A DNA stretch of 64,000 nucleotides from Oceanobacillus luteolus (GTDB lineage: Bacteria > Bacillota > Bacilli > Bacillales > Amphibacillaceae). The stretch spans positions 124,001-188,000 of the forward strand of contig NZ_JAMBON010000002.1 of assembly GCF_023715655.1 (NCBI RefSeq), written 5' to 3'. This document shows, piece by piece, positions 16,845-29,114 of this stretch; positions within the stretch are counted from its first letter, which is position 1, and each line of letters opens with the position of its first letter. The position numbers and the translations under genes were made by a program. The notes beneath the pieces were generated by a model. It was not told where the DNA came from and made no database searches. It was given only the letters and a program-made list of their open reading frames with translations.

Positions 16845-18107
16845 TTGACGGCAGAAGTAGCAGTCTTGAATAAACATGGGATTGCCATGGCAGCTGATAG
16901 TGCAATTACAAGTGGAAGAGAAGGTATCCAAAAAGTTTATAATACAGCAAATAAGTTATTCGCCCTATCGGAAAAGCATTCTATAGGAATTATGGTATAT
17001 GGAGCGGCTTCTTTCATGGAGGTTCCATGGGAAGTAATCATCAAATCCTATAGAGAAGTGATATGTGATCGTACTTTTAATCATCTCCATGATTATATGG
17101 AAGACTTTTTAAGATTTTTGAATGAAGATGCTCGATTTAAAAATGAAGAAGTTGAAGAAATAATTGTTTATCGCATATTCTCGGATAATCTGAAACGTCT
17201 AGTCAAAGAAGTAGAAGAAAAAATGGCTAGTAAAGAACATATGGAAGAGGGCGTAACATCAGAACGTGTAACGAACTGGCTAGATGCATGCGCAGGTCGG
17301 ATGATTCAATCCTATAGAAAGCAAAGGAAATGGTTTATTGAACTTGAAGAAGCAGCTTTTAAAGAAAGATTTAGTTCTGTTGTAAATGAAGTTATCGATG
17401 AGTTGATTCGTTATGACATCCCTGATGAATTAATTGAAAAGCTTCACGAACTGGCTTATGAGGCAACGGTGAAGGATTATTTCAGTGTGGGAAGTACCGG
17501 ATTTGTTATTGGAGGATACGGTGATGAAGAAATATTCCCCCAGCTATTAAACTATAGACTGGAAGGATTTGTGTTTGGGCAGTTGAAATATAAAAAATTA
17601 AAGGATAAAAAAATAAGTTATACGACAGACAAGGATGATGGGACAGCCTCGATTACAGCTTTTGCCCAAAGAGATATGGTAGATTCCTTCATCAAAGGAA
17701 TCGAGCCGAATATGGAAGATGTGATGTTCCGAATCATTTCTAGCGTAATAAAAAACTATCATGATCAGATTCAAAAAAATCTTCGAATTGAATTTACCGA
17801 AGAAGAGGTTACTAAATTACAGAAAATGGGTAAAGAAGTGTATGATTCGATGGAAATTGCTGTAAAGGAATATCAAGAAAAGAATTATGTTGAGCCGCTG
17901 CTTGGGGTAGTACGCTCCCTGCCTAAGGAAGAATTGGCAGATATGGCAGAAGCCCTCGTGTCATTAACTACGTTTAAAAGAAGAGTGACAAGAGCAACTG
18001 AATCCGTCGGTCCCCCTATTGATGTCGCAGTTATTACTAAGGGAGACGGCTTTGTCTGGAAGAAGCGGAAAAGTTATATTGATCCACAAATCAACTCGCG
18101 ATTATAG
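16845..18107 (+). CDS. Stand-alone proteasome-like Ntn-hydrolase (candidate N-terminal Thr protease)
   Basis: A 420-residue protein starting at TTG, 5 bp after AAGGAGGGG. The second residue is Thr, so methionine removal would expose an N-terminal nucleophile. In mature numbering Thr1, Asp17 (GIAMAADSAITSG) and Lys36 (TANKLFAL) match the proteasome beta-subunit pattern (Thr1, Asp17, Lys33), followed by an IGIMVYGAASF strand. Residues about 65-215 are a charged helical insertion. VGSTGFVIGGYGD (about 222-234) looks like the return to the core fold, and the tail has GPPIDVAVITKGDGFVW. Beta subunits and HslV are about half this length. No ATPase gene is adjacent. Protease activity is inference; an enzyme of another Ntn type is possible. 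A 51-residue gene follows. Confidence 0.65.
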   Translation: MTAEVAVLNKHGIAMAADSAITSGREGIQKVYNTANKLFALSEKHSIGIMVYGAASFMEVPWEVIIKSYREVICDRTFNHLHDYMEDFLRFLNEDARFKNEEVEEIIVYRIFSDNLKRLVKEVEEKMASKEHMEEGVTSERVTNWLDACAGRMIQSYRKQRKWFIELEEAAFKERFSSVVNEVIDELIRYDIPDELIEKLHELAYEATVKDYFSVGSTGFVIGGYGDEEIFPQLLNYRLEGFVFGQLKYKKLKDKKISYTTDKDDGTASITAFAQRDMVDSFIKGIEPNMEDVMFRIISSVIKNYHDQIQKNLRIEFTEEEVTKLQKMGKEVYDSMEIAVKEYQEKNYVEPLLGVVRSLPKEELADMAEALVSLTTFKRRVTRATESVGPPIDVAVITKGDGFVWKKRKSYIDPQINSRL

Positions 18108-18128
18108 AGTTTGAAAGGGGAGAAGAAT

Positions 18129-18284
18129 ATGTTTCCTAAGGAAAAAAATTCAACAAAAGAAGGATATTTTCATTTAGCACCCGAGGATCGATTGGAATTT
18201 GAATTGGAAAATCAAGAAAAAGAAGAGAAAGAAATCATTACAGAGAAAGTATTTGATAGACTTAAGGAAAAAGATAGCCAATAA
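18129..18284 (+). CDS. Small acidic protein, probable operon partner of the Ntn-hydrolase
   Basis: A 51-residue protein starting MFPKEKNSTK and ending LKEKDSQ, very rich in Glu and Lys and predicted helical after residue 20. No Cys, no signal peptide, no recognised family. AAAGGGGAGAAG precedes the ATG, and it begins 21 bp after the Ntn-hydrolase stop, so the two are probably co-transcribed. It could be a regulator, inhibitor or substrate of the hydrolase; this is only inferred from position. Confidence 0.6.
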   Translation: MFPKEKNSTKEGYFHLAPEDRLEFELENQEKEEKEIITEKVFDRLKEKDSQ

Positions 18285-18425
18285 GGACCTTAAATTCAAG
18301 TTTAAGTATTATTAAAAATATTAAATCTAGAAAATTTATTTTCGTTTTATGTTTGAAATTCTATTATATGTGGAAAGCAATAAATGAAAGGCAAGATAAT
18401 CACATCATGAAAGGAGTTTTTACAA

Positions 18426-18827
18426 ATGGCTAAAAACAACAATAATGGTAAGATGTCTCGTCAGCAAGCAGGAGAAAAAGGTGGCAAAGCTACTGCAAGA
18501 AATCACGATCAAGAATTCTTTGAAGAAATCGGTCAAAAAGGTGGAGAAGCCACTTCCAGAAACCATGACCAAGAATTCTATCAAGAGATAGGTCAAAAAG
18601 GTGGAGAACAAACTTCAAAGAATCATGATCAAGAGTTTTATGAAGAAATTGGTCGTAAAGGCGGAGAAACAACTTCACAAAACCATGATCAAGACTTCTA
18701 TGAAGAGATTGGGCGTAAAGGTGGGGAAGCCACTTCCAGAAATCATGACCAAGAGTTCTATGAAGAAATTGGAGAAAAAGGTGGCAAAGCAAGATCCCGT
18801 TCACGTGACAACAACAATAATAACTAA
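18426..18827 (+). CDS. KGG-repeat (GsiB / LEA group 1-like) stress protein
   Basis: A 133-residue, extremely hydrophilic protein with five exact-length 20-residue repeats (residues 18-117), each of the form KGG-E-x-T-S-x-NHDQEFYEEIG, plus a final partial unit and an Asn-rich tail. This is the KGG/LEA-1 repeat seen in B. subtilis GsiB, a sigma-B general stress protein linked to desiccation and salt stress. AAAGGAG lies before the ATG. A possible sigma-B promoter (GTTTGA at 18351, 13 bp, GTGGAA) is weak. The product is probably disordered and protective. Confidence 0.85.
   Translation: MAKNNNNGKMSRQQAGEKGGKATARNHDQEFFEEIGQKGGEATSRNHDQEFYQEIGQKGGEQTSKNHDQEFYEEIGRKGGETTSQNHDQDFYEEIGRKGGEATSRNHDQEFYEEIGEKGGKARSRSRDNNNNN
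18477..18776 (+). repeat. Five tandem 60-bp coding repeats
   Basis: DNA-level tandem repeats that encode the 20-residue KGG units. Copies differ at many positions, mostly silent, so they have been diverging for some time rather than newly amplified. Confidence 0.85.
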
Positions 18828-18860
18828 TCAACTCGAAAAATAATCTAGTTAAACTAGTAA

Positions 18861-18912
18861 AAGCACAGTGATTCGATCATACTTGTTGAATCGCTGTGCT
18901 TATTTTATTTTT
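18861..18912 (+). terminator. Terminator of the KGG-repeat gene
   Basis: AAGCACAGTGATTC / GAATCGCTGTGCTT, 14-bp stem with one mismatch, then a T-rich tail. Confidence 0.85.
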
Positions 18913-19290
18913 AGAGATTAAATGAGAATGATATGCTATAACTGGAGATTCCATTTTCAGGCTTATAATTTAAATGAGAATGTGAAATAGTGTATAATAA
19001 TTATATAATATAGAAGAAACAGGATGATAGATTCTCATACTGTTTTTTTCATTTTATAGTAGAAAACGAATAAAGGGGGACAGTTGTTTATTCATTTATT
19101 TATAATGTATGAGAGCTGAATATCCTTTGATTATTTGGTTTTCGACAGATAATATACAATCTAATAGACATAAGCCCGAATGGGTTGATTATTAATTTGA
19201 AATCCTTTAAGATTGTAATGAGTATAGATTGAGAATGAATTTCACATTCATCTCGGAAAAACTAGAATATAGCATTTGGAGGTATTAATT
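18913..19290 (+). promoter_or_regulatory. suf operon leader region
   Basis: 378 bp without a gene. It holds three TGAGAATG motifs (18923, 18975 and 19230). The first lies in a 19-bp stretch (18924-18942) agreeing with the Fur box at about 13 of 19 positions, and the third in an imperfect inverted repeat GAGAATGAAT / ATTCATCTC 35 bp before the sufC start. TATAAT sequences occur at 18993 and 19004, and a TTGATT-17-TAATAT pair at 19127-19155 is a candidate suf promoter. The control protein is unknown. Confidence 0.4.
19017..19049 (+). terminator. Terminator-like hairpin in the suf leader
   Basis: AAACAG-G-ATGA / TCAT-A-CTGTTT followed by seven T, downstream of TATAAT-rich DNA and with no gene reading into it. 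It could attenuate suf or end a short RNA of about 40-50 nt. Confidence 0.55.
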
Positions 19291-20073
19291 ATGGCAGGTT
19301 CAGTATTGGAAATTAAAAATCTTCATGTATCTATTGAAGATAAAGAGATATTAAAAGGTGTTGACCTTACAATTAAAGGTGGAGAATTCCATGCAGTCAT
19401 GGGACCGAACGGAACTGGTAAATCTACTTTAGCATCTGCAATCATGGGACATCCACTTTATGAAATAACAGAAGGAAGCATTACGTTCAATGGTGAAGAT
19501 GTACTAGAAATGGAAGTAGATGAGCGCGCACGTGCTGGTCTGTTTCTAGCAATGCAATATCCTAGTGAAATTAGTGGTGTAACTACATCTGACTTCTTGC
19601 GCAGTGCAATCAATGCTCGTCGTGAAGAGGGCGATGAAATTCCATTGATGCAATTCATTAAAGAACTTGATGAGGCACTAGATTACTTAGAAATTGATAA
19701 AGGTATGGCTACTCGTTATCTGAACGAAGGTTTCTCTGGTGGAGAGAAAAAACGTAACGAGATTCTTCAATTAATGTTATTGAGACCAGAGATTGCTATC
19801 TTAGACGAAATCGACTCAGGACTTGACATCGACGCGTTAAAAGTAGTTTCAAAAGGTATCAACAAACTACGTGATGAAAACTTTGGAACATTGATCATTA
19901 CTCACTACCAACGTTTATTGAACTACATTACACCAGACTATGTACATGTTATGATGCAAGGCCGCGTTGTTAAATCTGGTGGTCCAGAGCTGGCGCAGCG
20001 TCTAGAAGCTGAAGGCTATGAGTGGATCAAAGAAGAGTTAGGAATTGAAGACGAAACAGTAGAAAATGCATAA
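19291..20073 (+). CDS. sufC: Fe-S cluster assembly ATPase SufC
   Basis: A 260-residue ABC-type ATPase without membrane partners, with Walker A GPNGTGKST, signature FSGGEKKRNE and Walker B IAILDEIDSGLDID, all diagnostic of SufC. It powers the SufBC2D scaffold on which Fe-S clusters are built. GGAGG is 8 bp before the ATG at 19291; an upstream TTG five codons earlier overlaps that site and is rejected. First gene of sufCDSUB, the main Fe-S assembly system of Bacillus. Confidence 0.95.
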   Translation: MAGSVLEIKNLHVSIEDKEILKGVDLTIKGGEFHAVMGPNGTGKSTLASAIMGHPLYEITEGSITFNGEDVLEMEVDERARAGLFLAMQYPSEISGVTTSDFLRSAINARREEGDEIPLMQFIKELDEALDYLEIDKGMATRYLNEGFSGGEKKRNEILQLMLLRPEIAILDEIDSGLDIDALKVVSKGINKLRDENFGTLIITHYQRLLNYITPDYVHVMMQGRVVKSGGPELAQRLEAEGYEWIKEELGIEDETVENA

Positions 20074-20090
20074 ACGTTAGGAGGAGTAAC

Positions 20091-23051
<2,961 letters not shown>

Positions 23052-23083
23052 GGTTTTGAAATACCTAAAGGAGGTTACGATTT

Positions 23084-24481
23084 ATGGCTAAGAATATGCC
23101 TGAAGTAGGAGATTATCAATATGGTTTCCGTGACAAGGATGTTTCGGTTTTCCGTACTGAAAGAGGATTGACTCGAACTGTCGTTGAGGAAATCTCCAAA
23201 ATGAAAAATGAACCAGAGTGGATGTTGGACTACCGCCTGAAAGCATTGGAACATTTCTATTCCCGTCCAATGCCACAATGGGGTGGGGACTTATCCGGTT
23301 TAGATTTTGATGAAATTGTTTATTATGTTAAACCTTCTGAAAAGCAAGGTAGAACATGGGATGAAGTTCCAGAAGAGATTAAAGATACATTTGACCGTCT
23401 TGGAATTCCTGAAGCAGAACAGAAATATCTTGCTGGTGTTTCTGCTCAGTATGAGTCAGAAGTTGTATACCAAAGTTTGAAAGAAGATCTTAAGGAATTA
23501 GGAATCATCTTTACAGATACAGATACTGCATTACAAGAACATGAAGAGTTATTCAAGGAATACTTCGGTACAGTTGTTCCTTACTCTGACAATAAATTCG
23601 CAGCGTTAAATTCAGCTGTATGGTCAGGTGGTTCTTTCATCTATGTACCTAAAGGTGTTAAGAGCTCCACTCCATTACAAGCATACTTCCGTATCAATAC
23701 GGAAAACATGGGGCAATTCGAGCGTACGTTGATCATTGTTGACGAAGATGCATCTGTGCATTATGTAGAAGGTTGTACCGCACCAACTTATTCTTCAGCT
23801 TCACTTCACAGTGCAGTTGTTGAGATTATTGTTAAAAAAGATGCATATTGCCGTTATACAACGATCCAAAACTGGTCGAGCAACGTATATAACTTAGTTA
23901 CTAAACGTGCTACAGTAGATGCGAATGGAACGATGGAATGGATTGACGGTAACCTTGGTTCATTACTTACAATGAAATATCCAGCTATTCTATTGAAAGG
24001 TGAAGGCGCAAGAGGTAACACTATGTCTATCGCGTTAGCTGGTAAAGGACAATTACAGCATGCTGGTGCGAAAATGTATCACTTGGCACCAAACACTTCA
24101 TCTACCATCGTGTCTAAATCTATCTCACGTAATGGTGGTAAAGTTTCTTACCTTGGCCTAGTGCACTTCGGACGTAAAGCTGATGGAGCACGTGCAAATA
24201 TTGAGTGTGATACGTTGATTATGGATAACCAGTCTACATCAGACACGATTCCATACAATGAAATCTTAAATGATAACATCTCACTTGAGCACGAAGCAAA
24301 AGTATCTAAAGTATCTGAGGAGCAATTATTCTACCTCATGAGTCGTGGATTAAATGAAATTGAAGCAACTGAAATGATCGTAATGGGCTTCATCGAGCCA
24401 TTTACGAAGGAACTTCCAATGGAATATGCTGTTGAAATGAACAGATTAATCAACTTCGAAATGGAAGGATCCATTGGTTAA
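23084..24481 (+). CDS. sufB: Fe-S assembly scaffold protein SufB
   Basis: A 465-residue SufB of normal length. It has the [20 protein letters not shown] and [10 protein letters not shown] blocks, an H-A-G-A-K-M-Y-H-L segment, and the C-terminal [21 protein letters not shown] block. It forms the cluster-assembling complex with SufC and SufD. Last gene of the operon, with AAAGGAGG before the ATG and a perfect terminator 8 bp after the stop. Confidence 0.95.
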   Translation: MAKNMPEVGDYQYGFRDKDVSVFRTERGLTRTVVEEISKMKNEPEWMLDYRLKALEHFYSRPMPQWGGDLSGLDFDEIVYYVKPSEKQGRTWDEVPEEIKDTFDRLGIPEAEQKYLAGVSAQYESEVVYQSLKEDLKELGIIFTDTDTALQEHEELFKEYFGTVVPYSDNKFAALNSAVWSGGSFIYVPKGVKSSTPLQAYFRINTENMGQFERTLIIVDEDASVHYVEGCTAPTYSSASLHSAVVEIIVKKDAYCRYTTIQNWSSNVYNLVTKRATVDANGTMEWIDGNLGSLLTMKYPAILLKGEGARGNTMSIALAGKGQLQHAGAKMYHLAPNTSSTIVSKSISRNGGKVSYLGLVHFGRKADGARANIECDTLIMDNQSTSDTIPYNEILNDNISLEHEAKVSKVSEEQLFYLMSRGLNEIEATEMIVMGFIEPFTKELPMEYAVEMNRLINFEMEGSIG

Positions 24482-24488
24482 TTATCAG

Positions 24489-24523
24489 AAAAACCCTTAT
24501 CACAATGTGATAAGGGTTTTTTG
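24489..24523 (+). terminator. suf operon terminator
   Basis: AAAACCCTTATCACA-ATG-TGATAAGGGTTTTTT, a near-perfect stem with T tail. Confidence 0.9.
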
Positions 24524-24704
24524 GTTACTTTTAGGAGTTGACTTACTTGTCTCGATCCAATCATATGATACAGGCTACATTTTAATAGTAACATTGGATT
24601 AGATATCGAGAAGCTACGGTGTTTATTCTAGGTCCATCAAGGAAAACATAACCGTATAGAAGATTGCTTTATACTGTTGAATAAAATATGTAAGGGGATA
24701 ACTT

Positions 24705-25439
24705 ATGTACAGGGATATCCTTCAATCGACCGCTCATCGGAAATCTCTATTGCCAGAAGGTTCGTGGATAATGACTCAAAAATGGAACGACTTGCTTTTT
24801 ATCCATCTTCCTGTTCCCTCAAATATTATTAGCGAACTTCTTCCTAAAGGTTTAGAACTGGACACATTTGATGGGAAAGCCTGGATAACGATTATTCCAT
24901 TTAGAGTTACAAGTATGCGAATTAGAAACTTGCCTCCGTTACCTTTTATAAACTCCTATTTGGAATTGAATGTGAGGACTTATGTAAAACGCCGCGGAAA
25001 AACTGGTGTTTACTTCTTTAGCCTGGATGCAAATAACTTACTAGCGGTAATTGGTGCTCGAATATTGTCGTTGCCCTATTATTTTGCACAGATGAGGATG
25101 AAAAAGAAGCGAAAAATTGAATTCAAATCTAGAAGGAAAGGGAAAACGAGTGCGTGCTTAGACGTGTCTTATCGAACTTCTGATGAAGCATTTTATACGG
25201 ATGAATCCAGTTTAGATTATTGGCTTTTAGAAAGGTATCATTTATGGTCTTATCGAAATGATTCTTTGTATCAAGGCGATATACATCATAAGCAATGGAA
25301 AGTCAGCAATGTTGAAGTGTATATTTCACAACAACAAATACTTTCTTACTTCCCAGATGACACAATAATAGGAAATCCTCTCTTTCATTACGCTAGTACG
25401 AAGCGGGTTTTATTCTGGCCGATTAAAAAAGTGGAGTAA
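24705..25439 (+). CDS. DUF2071 (YqjF-like) protein
   Basis: A 244-residue DUF2071 protein. The W-x-D-L-L-F-I-H-x-P-V start, LPKGLELDTFDGKAWITIIPF, and NVRTYVKRRGKTGVYFFSLDAN are family signatures, shared with B. subtilis YqjF. Distantly related to acetoacetate-decarboxylase-like folds; no enzyme activity is established. Single gene with a GGGG site before the ATG and a terminator right at the stop. Confidence 0.85.
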   Translation: MYRDILQSTAHRKSLLPEGSWIMTQKWNDLLFIHLPVPSNIISELLPKGLELDTFDGKAWITIIPFRVTSMRIRNLPPLPFINSYLELNVRTYVKRRGKTGVYFFSLDANNLLAVIGARILSLPYYFAQMRMKKKRKIEFKSRRKGKTSACLDVSYRTSDEAFYTDESSLDYWLLERYHLWSYRNDSLYQGDIHHKQWKVSNVEVYISQQQILSYFPDDTIIGNPLFHYASTKRVLFWPIKKVE

Positions 25440-25478
25440 AATAACAGCTGGAAATCCGTTATTTTACTCCATCTTTTT
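25433..25478 (+). terminator. Terminator of the DUF2071 gene
   Basis: GGAGTAAAATAAC / GTTATTTTACTCC, a perfect 13-bp stem overlapping the stop codon, followed by a T-rich tail. Confidence 0.88.
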
Positions 25479-25547
25479 CATGATAAGAGGAAGGAATGAA
25501 TAAAATAGGATACATGTCCATCTAAAGCTTGCTAAAGGAGGAGCATA

Positions 25548-26156
25548 ATGAAACCAGTTATTATAAAATATGGACTAGTTATCGCGGGAGGAATAATCCA
25601 AGGCTTTGGAATGGGACTTTTTTTATTTCCTCAATACATTCCTTCAGGTGGTGCAGGCGGGATAACCGTACTGTTGAATTATTGGTTTGGCTTAAGCATG
25701 GGTACTGCCCTTTGGATAGTAAACTTTACCTTACTCTTAGCAGGACTATATGTTTTAGGAAAACGATTTGCGGTTTGGACTGTTATAGCTATTACGATGA
25801 CTTCTCTGTCAGTAACTTTTTTTGAACAGATTCCGGTTCATAACAGAAATTTAATGATAGATCTTGTATTCGGTTCAATATTTCTCGGTATTGGAATTGG
25901 TATCCTCATGCGACAAAATGTTTCAAATGGAGGAACTGGCGTACTAGCATTGATTATATCTAAAAAATATAATGTGTTGCCAGGTCGCTCGTTATTTTGG
26001 ATCAACAGCTTTATTTTTATATTCGCTGCAATTATCATTGATTGGAAAATCATTATTCTTGCATTATTAAGTCAATGGATTGCGACCCAAGTTGTAAATA
26101 TGATATTCCAATTATCATTCGATAAGTCATATACACTAGGTTGGCGGAAGAAATGA
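25548..26156 (+). CDS. Short YitT/DUF161-type membrane protein
   Basis: A 202-residue protein with five or six hydrophobic helices. The GFGMGLFLFPQYIPSGGAGGITVLLNYWFGL block and NVSNGGTGVLALIISKKYN are typical of the YitT family. Most Bacillus members continue with a cytoplasmic DUF2179 domain to about 280 residues; that domain is absent here. Function unknown. AAAGGAGG precedes the ATG. It ends 9 bp from the convergent MFS gene. Confidence 0.82.
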   Translation: MKPVIIKYGLVIAGGIIQGFGMGLFLFPQYIPSGGAGGITVLLNYWFGLSMGTALWIVNFTLLLAGLYVLGKRFAVWTVIAITMTSLSVTFFEQIPVHNRNLMIDLVFGSIFLGIGIGILMRQNVSNGGTGVLALIISKKYNVLPGRSLFWINSFIFIFAAIIIDWKIIILALLSQWIATQVVNMIFQLSFDKSYTLGWRKK

Positions 26157-26165
26157 AAAGTCCTC

Positions 26166-27395
26166 CTACACGTATTTATAGCGGATGATTTTCTTTCGAT
26201 GCTTTCCGTCTTTCCCTTTTACGTGAATGAGAAAAAGAACGAGTAAACCTACAAGCAGAGTAAAGGCAGCGATACTTGTGAACATTCCTGTTCTCGACCA
26301 GTCCATCAGTCTTGTGAAAATTGGAGGTCCTAAGGCTACACCTATAAACCGCACTGAACCGTACAAAGAAGAAACAAACCCTCGACGCTCTTTTCCAACA
26401 GCCCCTGTTATTAAACTGTTAATACACGGCAGTGTCAAACCTACACCAATACTACTTAGGGCTAGAACAAGTAAGAAAGGAAATAGACTCTCCACCCAAA
26501 CGAGTAAGCCATATGAAATGGTCATAAATAGTAATCCAATAATTGAGAAGCGTTTCATGCGAACTAAATTGCTGCCTATTTTACTTCCAGTAATATAAGA
26601 GGTAGTCACCATTACGAGTAATGGGATTGCTAAAATTAAACCTTTCAATACCCCGTCAATTTTATATGTCGATTCTAATACATCAGATAAATAAAAAAGA
26701 ATTCCGAACAATGTAAACAAGCAAGTTCCTCCAGCTAAATATGCTGTAAACAACCATCTGCCTTCATGTTTAAAGACACTTAAAAGCCCCCGAGCATATT
26801 TGCGGAAGGGAGGTGGTGCTTGTCGATTGCTTTTTTCCTTAACAAATATCCATACCATTATTGCTGCGACAAGACTGAAAATGGGGAAGGCAAAAAAGAC
26901 GGAATGCCAGACAATCAGTGCCAGAAGTGATCCGATAATAGGTGATAACACCTTCCCTAAACCATTCGACGCTTCAAAAATTCCAAGCACTCTACTCCGT
27001 TCCCCACCCTTGAATAGATCCCCGATTAGTGCCATCGCAATCGGTGCGCTTCCTGCAGCCCCGATTCCTTGTATCGTTCGACCAATAATAATCCATAAAT
27101 ATGAATCAAAGAAGGCTGCACCAAGACCGGCAAGAAATGCACCGAGAGCAAAAAGAATAAGTGAGGGAAGCATAATGATCTTCCGGGAATAACGGTCAGA
27201 CAAATAGCCTACAATCGGTATCATTACTGCAGCCGCTATTGAAAATACTGTGATGGTTAAACTGACCTGTAGCTGAGATAGATCCATCGATGACTTCATT
27301 TTAGGAAGAACAGGTATAAGCATGGAATTACCTAAAGTCATCATAAAAGGAACGGAACCAACAGCTAGTATTATCATTCCTTTATTTTTTTTCAA
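26166..27395 (-). CDS. MFS (DHA1-type) drug/metabolite exporter
   Basis: About 409 residues with 12 hydrophobic helices. MFS motif A is [12 protein letters not shown] after helix 2, and the helix 5 region has [15 protein letters not shown], as in drug:H+ antiporters. Substrate unknown. The frame extends upstream to 27452, but AAGGAG lies 9 bp before a TTG at 27395 that precedes the first transmembrane helix, so this start is preferred. Single gene, convergent with the YitT-type gene. Confidence 0.85.
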   Translation of the reverse strand: MKKNKGMIILAVGSVPFMMTLGNSMLIPVLPKMKSSMDLSQLQVSLTITVFSIAAAVMIPIVGYLSDRYSRKIIMLPSLILFALGAFLAGLGAAFFDSYLWIIIGRTIQGIGAAGSAPIAMALIGDLFKGGERSRVLGIFEASNGLGKVLSPIIGSLLALIVWHSVFFAFPIFSLVAAIMVWIFVKEKSNRQAPPPFRKYARGLLSVFKHEGRWLFTAYLAGGTCLFTLFGILFYLSDVLESTYKIDGVLKGLILAIPLLVMVTTSYITGSKIGSNLVRMKRFSIIGLLFMTISYGLLVWVESLFPFLLVLALSSIGVGLTLPCINSLITGAVGKERRGFVSSLYGSVRFIGVALGPPIFTRLMDWSRTGMFTSIAAFTLLVGLLVLFLIHVKGKDGKHRKKIIRYKYV

Positions 27396-27469
27396 CGTCG
27401 TGCACTCCTTCAATTCAATTACAATCTGTTTGTAGGTGTCCATATGATGCAATGGACCATTGCGGGAAG

Positions 27470-27961
27470 TTATTTAATATTAATTGGTGGAAGTACCAAC
27501 CAACCTTTTTCTTTAGCGATATTTACCAATTTTTGCTCGTATTCTTCCTGCTGATCGTGGAATTCGCCGAACATCGTACGAAGGTCTTCTCTTAGTGCAA
27601 TCCCAGTAACATAACTGCTTTCAGCCCTTGTACTCATTAACTCCTTTTGGATGATGGTGGCGATTTCAGGGTCATGGAATCTTGCCCCAGCAGGAATATC
27701 CTCTACTTCTACATTCGGACGATCCGGAGGTGCTGGAGGCAGTCGTATTCCAGCTTCCTTAAGGATTCCCTCCACAGCTTGTTCCTCTTGGATGAGACAA
27801 CTTTCCACGAGTTCTTCTGCATATGTCTTTAAATCATTGTCTCCCGCATGATTAATAAGTACTTGCATGGTTACGAGTAAGTTTTTTGTCCTATAAAGGT
27901 AATTCCAAAGGTGGTAGACTTCACCTGTATGAAAAGGATCCTCTTGTTTGTTTTTAACCAT
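27470..27961 (-). CDS. DUF3231-family ferritin-like protein
   Basis: A 163-residue, mostly helical protein with the segment [32 protein letters not shown], characteristic of DUF3231 proteins of spore formers. Two helical pairs before and after suggest a ferritin-like bundle. Function unknown. AGGAGG precedes the ATG. It shares orientation with the MFS gene 74 bp downstream and may be co-transcribed with it. Confidence 0.8.
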   Translation of the reverse strand: MVKNKQEDPFHTGEVYHLWNYLYRTKNLLVTMQVLINHAGDNDLKTYAEELVESCLIQEEQAVEGILKEAGIRLPPAPPDRPNVEVEDIPAGARFHDPEIATIIQKELMSTRAESSYVTGIALREDLRTMFGEFHDQQEEYEQKLVNIAKEKGWLVLPPINIK

Positions 27962-28111
27962 GATAATCCTCCTTTTTATCTTGCTTAGTTTCTCTCATAA
28001 CGATTGGTATTATCCCAAAACAAAATTTGGAAAATGCATGAGACAGGAACCTAGATATGTTTTATTCATAGGCTAACATCAGGATATTATTTATGAAGGA
28101 TGGTCAAAGTT

Positions 28112-29062
28112 GTGAGAAAAATACTGATGTTTAGTTTCATGTATCTCCTCGTTTTATTTGCCGGATGTAATCAAATAGAGGGTTCTACTTCTGAAGATAA
28201 TAGTGAAAAAATTGTTCGTATCGGATATCAGAAAAATGGCCCGCTTGTTTTGTTGCAATCACTGGGAACACTAGATGAACGGTTAGAACAATATGGGTTT
28301 ACCGTAGAGTGGAAGGAATTTCAGGCAGGTCCTCTTCTTGTCGAAGCGTTAAATGCGGATAGTATAGATTTTGGGAGAACGGGTAATACACCTGTCATTT
28401 TTGCGCAAGCTGCAGATACGCCTTTTGTATATGTCGCTGCAGGTTTTTCCAAATTTAAAGGAAGCGGGATTCTTGTTCCAGATGAATCCGAAATCACAGA
28501 ATTGGAGCAATTAGAAGGAAAAACTATTGGATTTGCGAAAGGCTCAAGTTCCCATTATTTATTAATTAAGGCACTGGAAAAGGCTGGTTTAACACTAGAT
28601 GATATAACACCAGCATATCTTACTCCTGGAGATGCCCGCGTCGCATTTGAACAAGGAACAATTGATGCGATGGTTGTCTGGGATCCGTTTGTTGCATCGA
28701 CAGAGCTTCATTCAAACGGTAGGTTACTTGTCGATGGGGAAGGATTAACAACAGACCGTGATTTTTTTGTTGCAACTGAAAATTTTTATGACGCTCACCC
28801 GGAAATCGTCGATGTAATCATTGAAGAAATCGATGCATCATCGAAATGGGCGAATAGTAATCATGATGAACTTGTTGAAAAGTTGGCACCACTATTAGGG
28901 ATTGATGAAGATTCAATCCGAATGTCAGTGGAACGCCGCACGTATGGAGTCGAGGCGATAAGTGAGGAAATCATTAAGGAACAGCAGGAAATTGCTGATA
29001 TTTTTTACGATTTGGATATCATTCCAAAGGAACTTGAAATAAAAGAAGTTATCATTGATTAA
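28112..29062 (+). CDS. ssuA: Aliphatic sulfonate/nitrate-type substrate-binding lipoprotein SsuA
   Basis: About 316 residues. Lipobox LFAGC puts the acylated Cys at residue 19. The mature part, VRIGYQKNGPLVLLQS ... DFGRTGNTPVIFAQAA ... AVVWDP-like MVVWDPFVA, fits the SsuA/TauA/NrtA family. GAAGGA is 11 bp before the GTG at 28112 and overlaps an ATG at 28100, so GTG is chosen. First of an ssuA-ssuC-ssuB importer operon. No ssuD monooxygenase is present, so the exact substrate (sulfonate, taurine or other) is uncertain. Confidence 0.85.
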   Translation: MRKILMFSFMYLLVLFAGCNQIEGSTSEDNSEKIVRIGYQKNGPLVLLQSLGTLDERLEQYGFTVEWKEFQAGPLLVEALNADSIDFGRTGNTPVIFAQAADTPFVYVAAGFSKFKGSGILVPDESEITELEQLEGKTIGFAKGSSSHYLLIKALEKAGLTLDDITPAYLTPGDARVAFEQGTIDAMVVWDPFVASTELHSNGRLLVDGEGLTTDRDFFVATENFYDAHPEIVDVIIEEIDASSKWANSNHDELVEKLAPLLGIDEDSIRMSVERRTYGVEAISEEIIKEQQEIADIFYDLDIIPKELEIKEVIID

Positions 29063-29114
29063 CGCCAGTTTTGCCTCATCTTATCGAATGTTAATTTAAG
29101 ATAGGAGAATGAAC

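Noticed and set aside
18351-18375. Sigma-B promoter for the KGG-repeat gene
   Set aside because: GTTTGA-13-GTGGAA deviates too much from GTTTAA / GGGTAT to call with confidence, although sigma-B control would be expected.
18477-18776. Regular 60-bp repeats that could suggest a CRISPR array
   Set aside because: They are in frame, encode 20-residue KGG repeats of a stress protein and have no unique spacers.
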